Virus record (IMG/VR): IMGVR_UViG_3300045738_000107
Span: 1-31,519 of that record
Reading direction: 5' to 3' (one strand)
DNA length: 31,519 nucleotides
From: a virus
Each line of letters starts with the position of its first letter. Position 1 is the first letter of the stretch. Both the position numbers and the translations under genes were made by a program. The notes under the pieces are model-generated. The model was not told where the DNA came from, made no database searches, and worked only from the letters and a program-made list of their open reading frames with translations. Positions 14,786 through 21,139 of the stretch are shown here, in pieces.

Positions 14786-15013
14786 ATGACTCCGCACGAC
14801 CGAGAACTCGGAAGTCTGACCGAGCAGTTGAAGGGCGAGATCCACGCTCGCCGGAATATGAAGATGATTCTCGACGGAATCGTGGCCGACCTGATCGAGC
14901 TGCGCGGCCAGGTAGATCGGCTCCGCGTGACGATCAGGACAACGCTCTCGGTCCTCGCCATCGCCATCGGTGTTCTTGCATGGCTGATCGAGATCGCCCT
15001 TCGGACGCCGTAG
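14786..15013 (+). CDS. Small coiled-coil membrane protein
   Basis: A 75-residue protein with an amphipathic, coiled-coil-like N-terminal half (LTEQLKGEIHARRNMKMIL, then LIELRGQVDRLRV) and one C-terminal transmembrane helix (TLSVLAIAIGVLAWLIEIAL). This is the layout of XhlA-type and other small phage membrane proteins. It is far from the lysis cassette, so superinfection exclusion or membrane anchoring are equally possible. No clear Shine-Dalgarno is present before ATG 14786, unlike its neighbours. Confidence 0.65.
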   Translation: MTPHDRELGSLTEQLKGEIHARRNMKMILDGIVADLIELRGQVDRLRVTIRTTLSVLAIAIGVLAWLIEIALRTP

Positions 15014-15111
15014 GATCGTCTCTGCGGGCCGATCTCCTGCCCACCCTCCTCCCCATACCAGAGAGCCTCAAGGGCTGCTAGATACGCCTCCTGGGGGGAT
15101 TCTACCCGCCT

Positions 15112-15192
15112 GTTACGGATAACCGTAACGTGGCTGCCATCTTACCCGAAAGTGGGTATAATGCTGATCCCACCCCGCGCAACGATGCGCGG
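15112..15192 (+). promoter_or_regulatory. Second rightward promoter with operator-like site O3, palindrome and leader hairpin
   Basis: The 197-base gap holds several elements in order. A palindrome GTTACGG-ATAA-CCGTAAC lies at 15112-15129. An operator-like ACCCGAAAGTGGGT at 15144-15157 runs straight into a -10 TATAAT (15157-15162), the same arrangement as O1 and O2. A 5' leader hairpin CCGCGC-AACGAT-GCGCGG lies at 15175-15192, before AGGAGGCAACAAC. A C5-G6 dyad at 15086-15098 also recalls the origin repeats. This should start a second, co-regulated early transcript. Confidence 0.6.
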
Positions 15193-15210
15193 TCAACAGG
15201 AGGCAACAAC

Positions 15211-15636
15211 ATGAAACTCACAATCAAGAATCTCAAGGTCGCAAAGTTCGCCAGCGAAGAGACGCTCTGCTTCGAGGCCACGGTCTATGTCGATGGCAAG
15301 CGGTCATTCACCGCAAGCAATGACGGTCACGGCGGTTGCAACGTCTACCACGGTGATCGGGCGAACATCAATGCCGCCGAGGCATGGTCGAAGACTCAAC
15401 CCGATGGGCTTCTCGACTACATCATCGACGAACTCATCGAAGAAGTTGAGATCACAAAGGAAGTCAAGAAGATTCGGAAGAAGCTCGCGATCTTCGACGC
15501 GCCTAATATTCTAACTTGGAAGTGTGCGCCCGATGATGAACGCGGTCGAAAGTTCATCGCGAAGAGTCACCCGAACGCGGTGATCTTGAATGACATTACT
15601 CTGGATGAGGCCGTCACAATCTACAAAACAATCTGA
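15211..15636 (+). CDS. Conserved phage hypothetical protein (141 aa)
   Basis: The protein begins MKLTIKNLKVAKFASEETLCFEATVYVDGKRSFTASNDGHGGCNVYH and continues with an acidic helical part (DYIIDELIEEVEITKEVKKIRKKL) and a C-terminal DITLDEAVTIYKT. The N-terminal beta-rich part with VYVDGK and NDGHGGxN is seen in other phage early proteins, but I know no function. The start follows AGGAGGCAACAAC and is the first gene behind the TATAAT promoter. Confidence 0.8.
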   Translation: MKLTIKNLKVAKFASEETLCFEATVYVDGKRSFTASNDGHGGCNVYHGDRANINAAEAWSKTQPDGLLDYIIDELIEEVEITKEVKKIRKKLAIFDAPNILTWKCAPDDERGRKFIAKSHPNAVILNDITLDEAVTIYKTI

Positions 15637-15644
15637 GGTGAGGG

Positions 15645-15695
15645 GTGCCGCTTCAAGCGGTACTAAACCACAGCTTCGGTCCCAAGTCCGAGGCA
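15645..15695 (+). other. Leader hairpins before the 97-aa gene
   Basis: GTGCCGC-TTCAA-GCGGTAC (15645-15663) is a 7-pair stem with one G-U pair. Further down, CTTCGG and CCGAGG form a second weak hairpin just before CAACGGAGGCAATAAG. The words CGAGGCAA and CGGAGGCAA occur in tandem. Confidence 0.45.
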
Positions 15696-15709
15696 ACGGA
15701 GGCAATAAG

Positions 15710-16003
15710 ATGAACAAACCAACAACATTCGCTTCAATCAAGACGAGATACATCGGCCCGACGAACTCACGGGGCAGTCGAATCTCGGTGACAGACGACG
15801 GCGGTTTCAACGACAACCGGCGAAGGTTGGTCATCGGCTGGGACTACGCTCTGAACACGAACGAGAACCATGCGGCAGCAGCGTCGGCATGGATCGAGAA
15901 GTTTATCGACCTGCCGAACGCTCGCGTATCTGATACAGGGCTTTCGTTCAATAGTGAGTACTTCTGGACGTGGGAGTTCGGCTCAGAGGAGGCAACACGA
16001 TGA
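15710..16003 (+). CDS. Conserved phage hypothetical protein (97 aa)
   Basis: Residues SIKTRYIGPTNSRGSRISVTDDG and DYALNTNENHAAAASAWIEKF resemble a small phage protein type (YxGPTNxRGSRI ... ENHxxAA) seen among early genes; function unknown. The ATG at 15710 follows CGGAGGCAATAAG; the longer frame from 15590 is a shadow of the upstream gene. Its TGA overlaps the next ATG. Confidence 0.78.
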   Translation: MNKPTTFASIKTRYIGPTNSRGSRISVTDDGGFNDNRRRLVIGWDYALNTNENHAAAASAWIEKFIDLPNARVSDTGLSFNSEYFWTWEFGSEEATR

Positions 16004-16344
16004 GCAAAGTCAGCGACATTCAGATCAAAGCGACCGAACAACCTCGAACATGGATTGAATGCCTTGCCGAGAATGAACGGCTTCGCATTCAGGTCGCCGC
16101 CATGCCGACCGAGATCGCACGCCAGACGAAGGCGCTGCGCGATGAGCGGGACCATTTCCTCGATGAGATCACACAACTCCATCACGAATATCTGACCAAG
16201 GATTGTCCGACCTGCGACGGCGTGGGTCAGGTTGAAGTCGCGGTGACTTGTAATTGGCCCAGCGCCCACGATCCTTGGACGCCTGCCGAACGGATGGAGC
16301 TTGACATCTGCGAAGACTGCCAAGGCACCGGCAAGGAATGGTGA
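16000..16344 (+). CDS. Small zinc-finger protein with DnaJ-like CxxCxGxG pair
   Basis: A 114-residue protein. The first half is a charged helix (ECLAENERLRIQVAAM, TKALRDERDHFLDEITQLHHEYL). The second half has two DnaJ-type repeats, CPTCDGVGQVEV and CEDCQGTGKEW, separated by about 35 residues, which should bind one zinc. No J-domain is present. Such proteins are common in phage early regions and may bind nucleic acid or protein. It has AGGAGGCAACACG before the ATG and overlaps both neighbours by 1-4 bases. Confidence 0.75.
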   Translation: MSKVSDIQIKATEQPRTWIECLAENERLRIQVAAMPTEIARQTKALRDERDHFLDEITQLHHEYLTKDCPTCDGVGQVEVAVTCNWPSAHDPWTPAERMELDICEDCQGTGKEW

Positions 16345-16991
16345 TGGAGAAGATGAGAGTCTTGATCGCCTGCGAGAGCAGCGGCGTCGTGCGGGAGGCG
16401 TTCCGCGCTCTCGGCCATGCGGCGTGGTCGTGCGACCTCCTTCCCGCCGACGACGGGAGCCCGTACCACTTGCAGGAAGATTGCGTGAAGGCGGTGCGAG
16501 GTGGGAGCTTCTTCGCGGTGTGGGATCTCATCATCATGCACCCGCCCTGTACCGCGATCTGCGTGAGCGGCAATCGCTGGTACGGAAGCGGGATGCCGAA
16601 GCACGCCGAACGCATCGAGGCGGTCCAATGGACGATGGAATTATGGGAGTTGGCAACCCGTGTCTGTCCGCGAGTCGCGATGGAGAACCCGGTCGGCACG
16701 TTGCCGATGAAGGCAACCCAGTACGTTCAGCCGTTCGAGTTCGGTGATCCATCACGCAAGCGGACAGGACTCTGGCTTCATGGCCTGCCTTCGCTCAAGC
16801 CCACAAACATCGTCGAGCCAGAGATCAAGCGATACAAGAAGAAGGACGGCAGCGGATACACCAGCTTCTCGGCAGACTACGGCGTCGGGTTCAAGACGAA
16901 GCATGGAAGCAGGCGCAGCGTCACCTTTGAGGGCATCGCGAAGGCGATGGCTTCGCAATGGAGTAACAACCAACAACGGAGGCAAGCATGA
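16344..16991 (+). CDS. C5-cytosine methyltransferase-like protein
   Basis: A 215-residue protein. MRVLIACESSGVVREAFRALGHAAWSCDL (from residue 4) is a SAM-binding strand-loop, WDLIIMHPPCT (60-70) carries the PPC nucleophile motif (C69), and VAMENPVGTL (111-120) matches the ENV motif of C5 methyltransferases. It is shorter than typical Dcm-type enzymes, and no target recognition domain is evident. It may methylate phage DNA or be a divergent base-modifying enzyme. ATG 16344 (TGATG with the previous stop, AAGGA upstream) is chosen; 16338 and 16353 are alternatives. Confidence 0.7.
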   Translation: MEKMRVLIACESSGVVREAFRALGHAAWSCDLLPADDGSPYHLQEDCVKAVRGGSFFAVWDLIIMHPPCTAICVSGNRWYGSGMPKHAERIEAVQWTMELWELATRVCPRVAMENPVGTLPMKATQYVQPFEFGDPSRKRTGLWLHGLPSLKPTNIVEPEIKRYKKKDGSGYTSFSADYGVGFKTKHGSRRSVTFEGIAKAMASQWSNNQQRRQA

Positions 16992-17146
16992 CAATAATAT
17001 TCGTTGAAACATCACAGATCGACGACTCGTTCGAGAGAAAGGTCGTCGCCGACGACTCGTTCGAGGCGAAGATCATCACGATCACAGAGGCCGAGGCGAT
17101 CAAGCTGACCGCCAACGCTGCAACATTGAGAGAGGTGATTCGATGA
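16988..17146 (+). CDS. Small hypothetical protein with internal duplication (52 aa)
   Basis: This short gene has a strong site CGGAGGCAAGC before its ATG, overlaps the upstream stop (ATGA), and its own TGA overlaps the next ATG at 17143. The product has a duplicated block, DDSFERKVVA then DDSFEAKIIT (residues 12-31), mirrored by a 15-base DNA repeat GACGACTCGTTCGAG at 17021 and 17051 (approximate starts). Function unknown. The ribosome site and both overlaps make it a convincing gene. Confidence 0.75.
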   Translation: MTIIFVETSQIDDSFERKVVADDSFEAKIITITEAEAIKLTANAATLREVIR

Positions 17147-17544
17147 CAGTTCGTCAAAGCGAGATCGAGATCATAGTGAGCAAATGCGTCGAAGCGACCA
17201 TTCTGGCAATGAGCTTTCGCGAAGGAGACGAGGACATCCTTCCGAAGCTGGAGGCGGAACTTCGCGACGTGGTTCGCGATGAACTGATGAAGGCTGGCGT
17301 GCCGGTGCAACGCAAGCGGAAGGCGATTGTCACGTCGCCGAGCGCAGGGCAACATCACCCTCTGGCAATCCTCGACACGGTTAGCAGCTACCTACCGTCG
17401 AACTTCACCGCTTGCGAATCGAGTGGCACGATTCACGGGGACTGCATCCTCATCGAAGGGTTCGACCGCGCAGGCTGGACGCTCGATGCCTATGTCATCC
17501 CTCGTCTCGCCTCGGGGCTCATCGTCGCGAAGGAGGTGAAGTGA
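17143..17544 (+). CDS. Hypothetical protein (133 aa)
   Basis: The N-terminal half is helical (SEIEIIVSKCVEATILAMSF, LPKLEAELRDVVRDELMKAG), the C-terminal half beta-rich (GTIHGDCILIEGFDRAGWTLDAYVIPRL). No family recognised. AGAGGTG precedes the ATG by six bases. It is embedded in the rightward early unit with 4-base and 1-base overlaps to its neighbours. Confidence 0.72.
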   Translation: MTVRQSEIEIIVSKCVEATILAMSFREGDEDILPKLEAELRDVVRDELMKAGVPVQRKRKAIVTSPSAGQHHPLAILDTVSSYLPSNFTACESSGTIHGDCILIEGFDRAGWTLDAYVIPRLASGLIVAKEVK

Positions 17545-17690
17545 TGATCCACTTCGACGGCTTCAGTCTGCTCCTGATCGTGACCTTCTCCTGGCTCGGC
17601 TATGTCATCGGCTGGCGTCGATGTCGCGCAGAGATGCGGTCGGCACTCGCGAACGATGCCTCGGTGATCGCTCAGGCAAGGAGGGACTGA
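17544..17690 (+). CDS. Small single-span membrane protein (48 aa)
   Basis: MIHFDGFSLLLIVTFSWLGYVIGW gives one transmembrane helix, followed by a basic and polar tail (RRCRAEMRSALANDASVIAQARRD). The ATG at 17544 overlaps the previous TGA by one base (TGATG), and a strong AGGAGGTG lies 8 bases upstream. It is the last gene of the rightward unit. Function unknown; small membrane proteins at the end of early operons are common. Confidence 0.65.
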   Translation: MIHFDGFSLLLIVTFSWLGYVIGWRRCRAEMRSALANDASVIAQARRD

Positions 17691-17718
17691 GACTACTCAT
17701 CGAACAGCTCGGACCATA

Positions 17719-17795
17719 AACGCGCCAGGGCGATCCCCCACTCCGCATCGTGGTCGGGTATGGCGATCACTGTGAGGCTATTAGTCTGGCGCGTT
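17719..17795. repeat. Inverted repeat between convergent units
   Basis: AACGCGCCAG (17719-17728) and CTGGCGCGTT (17786-17795) are perfect 10-base inverted copies, 57 bases apart. The right arm is the end of the lipoprotein gene. The gap between the converging rightward and leftward units holds no clear rho-independent terminator. A 25-codon leftward frame (17693-17770, GTG start) crosses it. Confidence 0.4.
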
Positions 17796-18011
17796 GGCAA
17801 TCGAGCTACAGCCCCAGTTCAACATCGCCCAGTCACCCACGACTGGGACAGCCGAGATCGTTCGGCCTGCAATGTTGTCAGTGATACAGTCACGCGCCTT
17901 GAAGTCGAGGCTGATGATCCCGTCTGCGGGGCTGACCGTGATGCCCATCCCTACGCAACCCGTCAAGAACAGCGACATCGCTGCCATCACCGCTACTATT
18001 TTCTTGTCCAT
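17781..18011 (-). CDS. Small outer-membrane lipoprotein, possible o-spanin
   Basis: A 76-residue protein with a signal peptide MDKKIVAVMAAMSLFLTGC; LTGC is a lipobox, so C19 should be lipidated after cleavage. The mature part has two further cysteines (RDCITDN and LNWGC). It is the last gene of the lysis cassette, where an outer-membrane spanin would be expected, but it lacks the proline-rich stretch typical of many o-spanins. ATG 18011 overlaps the upstream TAA (TAATG) and has AAGGGGA upstream. Confidence 0.7.
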   Translation of the reverse strand: MDKKIVAVMAAMSLFLTGCVGMGITVSPADGIISLDFKARDCITDNIAGRTISAVPVVGDWAMLNWGCSSIANAPD

Positions 18012-18328
18012 TATCGAATCCCCTTCTTGTCGAGTCGAGCTTCGAGCGAGTCCACCTGTTCGGACAGATCGCGGCTGCGGCCCATGTTCTGAAAGAACCT
18101 GAACGTGATCCCCGCTGCTGTCGCAATGGCGATCAGCGTCGAGTCCTTGTTGATCTCTGGATCGAGCGCGAGATCCTTGGCGAGAACGTCGAGCTGGAAT
18201 CCGGCAACGGTCGAGATCGCGAGCAGCAGATATGCGATGAGAGAGATCCACCGCTTCCGTCCCTGTAGCTTCCCGTTAAATACCGTCGCGGCTGATCGAA
18301 TCAGCTTCATCATGTTCGCCGTCATCAC
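18011..18328 (-). CDS. Two-span membrane protein, candidate holin
   Basis: A 105-residue protein with two hydrophobic helices: WISLIAYLLLAISTVAGFQLDVLA (27-50) and STLIAIATAAGITFRFFQ (63-80), then a charged, coiled-coil-like tail SEQVDSLEARLDKKG. It lies directly after the endolysin gene and before the lipoprotein, so a holin role is the best contextual guess. Several starts are possible (MMTANMM). An alternative is a lysis-linked membrane protein of unknown role. Confidence 0.65.
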   Translation of the reverse strand: MMTANMMKLIRSAATVFNGKLQGRKRWISLIAYLLLAISTVAGFQLDVLAKDLALDPEINKDSTLIAIATAAGITFRFFQNMGRSRDLSEQVDSLEARLDKKGIR

Positions 18329-18675
18329 TTCGTCCCCTTGTGTTCAATCGAATAGTGGTTGCCGTCTGGCCTTGAGAAGCGACCGCCCCAGCAGAACGTC
18401 ACCCGCTCGCCGTCGAAGTCACCGCTGAGTCCTTCCCAGTACTCGCCGAGGATTCGGTGATCTTCTGATCTTGTCAAGAACTCACCTCCTCTAAACAGGT
18501 TCAGATCAGCGGCAAGCCGCCTCGTATGATTCGAGCCCTCGAAGCCGAGCCGCTTCGCCTCTGTCTTCGATCTCTCGACCTGTCCCATCCGAACCTCGAA
18601 GCCTCGAAACGCTGCGAACTGCAACAGCAGCGCGAGCGCCTGGGCGAATAGCTCCTGCTTCCTTCCGAGCTTCAC
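18325..18675 (-). CDS. M15-family peptidase endolysin
   Basis: A 116-residue zinc peptidase of the phage M15 (VanY/L-Ala-D-Glu or D,D-peptidase) type. SNHTRRLAADLNLF supplies the H50 and D57 zinc ligands (SxHxxxxAxD), and GGRFSRPDGNHYSIEH supplies H107 and the catalytic or ligand H112 region. The usual Gly of SxHxxG is Arg here. There is no signal peptide, so it would need the holin to reach the cell wall. The start is GTG at 18675, overlapping the upstream stop (GTGA). Confidence 0.85.
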   Translation of the reverse strand: MKLGRKQELFAQALALLLQFAAFRGFEVRMGQVERSKTEAKRLGFEGSNHTRRLAADLNLFRGGEFLTRSEDHRILGEYWEGLSGDFDGERVTFCWGGRFSRPDGNHYSIEHKGTK

Positions 18676-18950
18676 AGGCCAGGAGTCTCTCGGATCTGCA
18701 ACGCCGTTCGGACTTGCGCTCTGAATGTCGCTGCTGCTACGGCCTCGGTTTGTATCGTGTCTTTGATGTCCTCGACATTCTGCGCGAGCTTCTCATGCCG
18801 CTCCTTCGACTCGGCTTCGACTTCCCTGATCTCACTTCGGACGGACTCGATGTCATCGCTCGACGCTCGGGTCGCAGCGAACGACCACGCTCCCAAGATG
18901 CCCGCCGTCACAAGAGCGGCAGCGACTTTCTTGAAGTCTCCATTCGGCAT
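18672..18950 (-). CDS. Membrane-anchored coiled-coil protein, candidate i-spanin
   Basis: A 92-residue protein: a short N-terminus, one transmembrane helix (VAAALVTAGILGAWSFAAT, 9-27), then a long predicted coiled coil (SDDIESVRSEIREVEAESKERHEKLAQNVEDIKDTIQTEA). This is the topology of Rz-type inner-membrane spanins, and it is encoded together with the endolysin. A pinholin or XhlA-like role is an alternative. The ATG immediately follows the stop of the upstream structural gene (TGAATG). Confidence 0.65.
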   Translation of the reverse strand: MPNGDFKKVAAALVTAGILGAWSFAATRASSDDIESVRSEIREVEAESKERHEKLAQNVEDIKDTIQTEAVAAATFRAQVRTALQIRETPGL

Positions 18951-20165
18951 TCAGATCACGATGTCGCTCTGCAAAGTAAAGCGCCCCCTTGTTACCGTCT
19001 CCACCTTACTGGATTTAGTCATCTGTAGCTCATGCGTATAGAGCTGATCGACAACCGAAGCAGGAAACGTATTGGTCGGGAAGTCGCTAGCAGCGATCAC
19101 GATGGTCGGCTGGTTTGTCTCTCCGTCCACGGTGATCGTTCCGCCCGCGCTGGTCTTCGCCAGACTCGAATGCGAGTCAACGCCACGCTTCAAGTTCCAC
19201 TTCCACGTCTCGCTTCCGTCGAGCGTTCGGCTCTCGTCGAGAGATACGGTCACGTTGATGATGACATCATCTCCACGAACGTATGTTATGTCTTGCCCTG
19301 TCTTCATCTGTCCACCCTCCAACGTAATCGTCGAAACTGAATCGCCAATCAAGGACAGAACCGATGTGGCTGTGCCTTCGATGGAATAAATAGAAATGGC
19401 TGCGCCCTGGAGAGAGAACGTCGTGACGGCAGGAATGTATTCGATCTCAATCGCTGGGTGATAGATTGTATTGACGTGATCGCAGGAGGTTAAGTCTACA
19501 TGGTCAACAGTGGAATCGGAGTGATCGTAGGAGTGGTAGAGCTGGAAGAGGGCAGAGATGTAAGTAGAGCCCTCTTCCGTATCCACTCCGCGAGTCGCAT
19601 CGACCAGCGGATCATCGAGGTAGGACTGGAGTTGTGAGACTAGACCCCCTGCGGTGTCGTTGCCGATATTTCCCGTGAGCGTTCCGGCACCGATACTCCA
19701 TTCCGACAGTGACGATCCGCCCTTTACGCAGGAGAGATCCTCGAAGGCCGCAGCTCCTCCGTAGAAGTTATCCGGGTTCTTTGAGATCCCCGCGCTGTAG
19801 TTCGCTTCGCCGAATGGGATGTCAGTATCATTTACCCACTCGGCAACACCTCCAGCATCGTTCCAAGCGTTTGATGACTGCCGAACCGTCCATCCTCCGG
19901 TGAGCAGCCACGGTCCATCAGTAGTCGCCGAACCGGAAACGGAGTAGTCCAACTTGACTCCGAGGATCGTTGCGCCGTAAGGAATGTCTATCTCGTACCG
20001 GACGAAGACCCCATGATTCAGATAGAACGTGCCGTTAAATGTCGTTCCGCAAATCAGCGTCACGTCAGACACGCTCTGACGTGCGATGCCTGTGGACTGA
20101 AGGAGCTGATCCATGTCGGCATAAGATTTAAGGCTTGCGATGGCTCTGAAGGTTTCGGTAGGCAT
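18951..20165 (-). CDS. Virion protein with BppU-like C-terminal region and decapeptide repeats
   Basis: A 404-residue beta-rich protein. Residues 1-245 resemble a jelly-roll or carbohydrate-binding type domain (TFYLNHGVFVRYEIDIPYGATI, WLLTGGWTVRQ). Residues 249-285 are four tandem ten-residue units (TFSLQGAAIS, IYSIEGTATS, VLSLIGDSVS, TITLEGG). Residues about 290-404 resemble BppU-type baseplate N-terminal domains (DDVIINVTVSLDESRTLDGSETWKWNLKRG). It probably belongs to the tail tip or fibre set and may bind host surface. Function is inferred from place and composition. Confidence 0.6.
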   Translation of the reverse strand: MPTETFRAIASLKSYADMDQLLQSTGIARQSVSDVTLICGTTFNGTFYLNHGVFVRYEIDIPYGATILGVKLDYSVSGSATTDGPWLLTGGWTVRQSSNAWNDAGGVAEWVNDTDIPFGEANYSAGISKNPDNFYGGAAAFEDLSCVKGGSSLSEWSIGAGTLTGNIGNDTAGGLVSQLQSYLDDPLVDATRGVDTEEGSTYISALFQLYHSYDHSDSTVDHVDLTSCDHVNTIYHPAIEIEYIPAVTTFSLQGAAISIYSIEGTATSVLSLIGDSVSTITLEGGQMKTGQDITYVRGDDVIINVTVSLDESRTLDGSETWKWNLKRGVDSHSSLAKTSAGGTITVDGETNQPTIVIAASDFPTNTFPASVVDQLYTHELQMTKSSKVETVTRGRFTLQSDIVI

Positions 20166-20169
20166 TAGA

Positions 20170-20790
20170 TTATATGACCAGCTTCCGGCGGAACCGGATG
20201 TCGCCAGTGGCCTCTTCTACCGTCGCATCGTAGTCGCTCATCATACCGTCGCGGAAAGCCGTAAGCCTCGACTGGTCTGGCGTGAGAGGAACGTCGAGGT
20301 TGTACGCCAGCATGTTGTAACCGATCAGATCGAGAACGCGGCCATCGTCCAGGGCGAGATCGTTATGGATCAGGAATCGGATAGCGGATAGATGAGTCTC
20401 GACCTCATCGACACCCTCGGCGTCCGTGACCGCCGCCCAGATCATCGCCGTAGAGACGATCTTCTCGGTGTCCTCCCTCTCGACATCGAACTTCGAGACG
20501 TGGATTCCACCGACCAACTCGCCGCCTCGCCTTACTGACAGAAAGAGCGCATCGAGAGGGCTGCTGGAATTGAACCTGTGGAACGCACCAGCGGGCTCAC
20601 TCCATTGGCAGATCGTTTCTTCTTTCGGAATGCCTTCAGACTCGACGAACTCAAGCGCCGCCTGATTGTAAATTCTCTGGACCGCGAGGCAATCAGATTG
20701 ATTGATCGAGCGGAGGTCTGAGACTGACCACCCTATCGGTTCGATGTCGAACGGCAGGACGATTGGGAAAGGATACTCCAGGTGCGGCAT
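20170..20790 (-). CDS. Hypothetical protein in the tail-fibre region (206 aa)
   Basis: An acidic protein starting MPHLEYPFPIVLPFDIEPIGW. The middle FLSVRRGGELVGGIHVSKFDVE followed by a helix vaguely recalls an acyltransferase (GNAT) fold, but the acetyl-CoA motif is not clear and I do not assign it. The C-terminus DIRFRRKLVI is beta-like. It sits between a small beta protein and the BppU-like protein, so a virion or assembly role is plausible. Confidence 0.6.
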   Translation of the reverse strand: MPHLEYPFPIVLPFDIEPIGWSVSDLRSINQSDCLAVQRIYNQAALEFVESEGIPKEETICQWSEPAGAFHRFNSSSPLDALFLSVRRGGELVGGIHVSKFDVEREDTEKIVSTAMIWAAVTDAEGVDEVETHLSAIRFLIHNDLALDDGRVLDLIGYNMLAYNLDVPLTPDQSRLTAFRDGMMSDYDATVEEATGDIRFRRKLVI

Positions 20791-20794
20791 GATC

Positions 20795-21121
20795 CTATCC
20801 CTCGACTGCCGCGACGGTCACGCTGGTTGCGTCCGAGTAGGTAGCGGTCGCCTTCCGCGCCGAGCTGTTGAAGCGCATGATGTCGAACGGGCCGAGCGCA
20901 GTCGTCACGGTATCGGCGACCGTTGCTGTGAAGTTCTGCGCCGCGTGGCCGAAGCTGCAAGTCCGTACCTCGGCGACCGTGACCGTGATCGAGCTGCCGC
21001 TTGCGTTCTTCACCCAGAGATAGACTTGCCCTGTTGAATTGTTCCAGGTGTTCCCGGTTGCATCAGCAGCCGCGAGCGACGGCGATGCCATGTCTGTCTG
21101 CAATGTTAGTTCTGTTGCCAT
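20795..21121 (-). CDS. Small Ala/Thr-rich beta virion protein
   Basis: A 108-residue protein with regular strand patterns: GQVYLWVKNASGSSITVTVAEVRTC, FTATVADTVTTALGPFDIMRFN and ATATYSDATSVTVAAVEG. This composition is typical of small phage structural or decoration-like beta-sandwich proteins found near head or tail genes. Its partner is unknown; its position just after the fibre gene suggests a tail-tip or fibre accessory. AGGAGGGG precedes the ATG, which is strong. Confidence 0.65.
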   Translation of the reverse strand: MATELTLQTDMASPSLAAADATGNTWNNSTGQVYLWVKNASGSSITVTVAEVRTCSFGHAAQNFTATVADTVTTALGPFDIMRFNSSARKATATYSDATSVTVAAVEG

Positions 21122-21139
21122 GTGAACCCCTCCTTCCTG

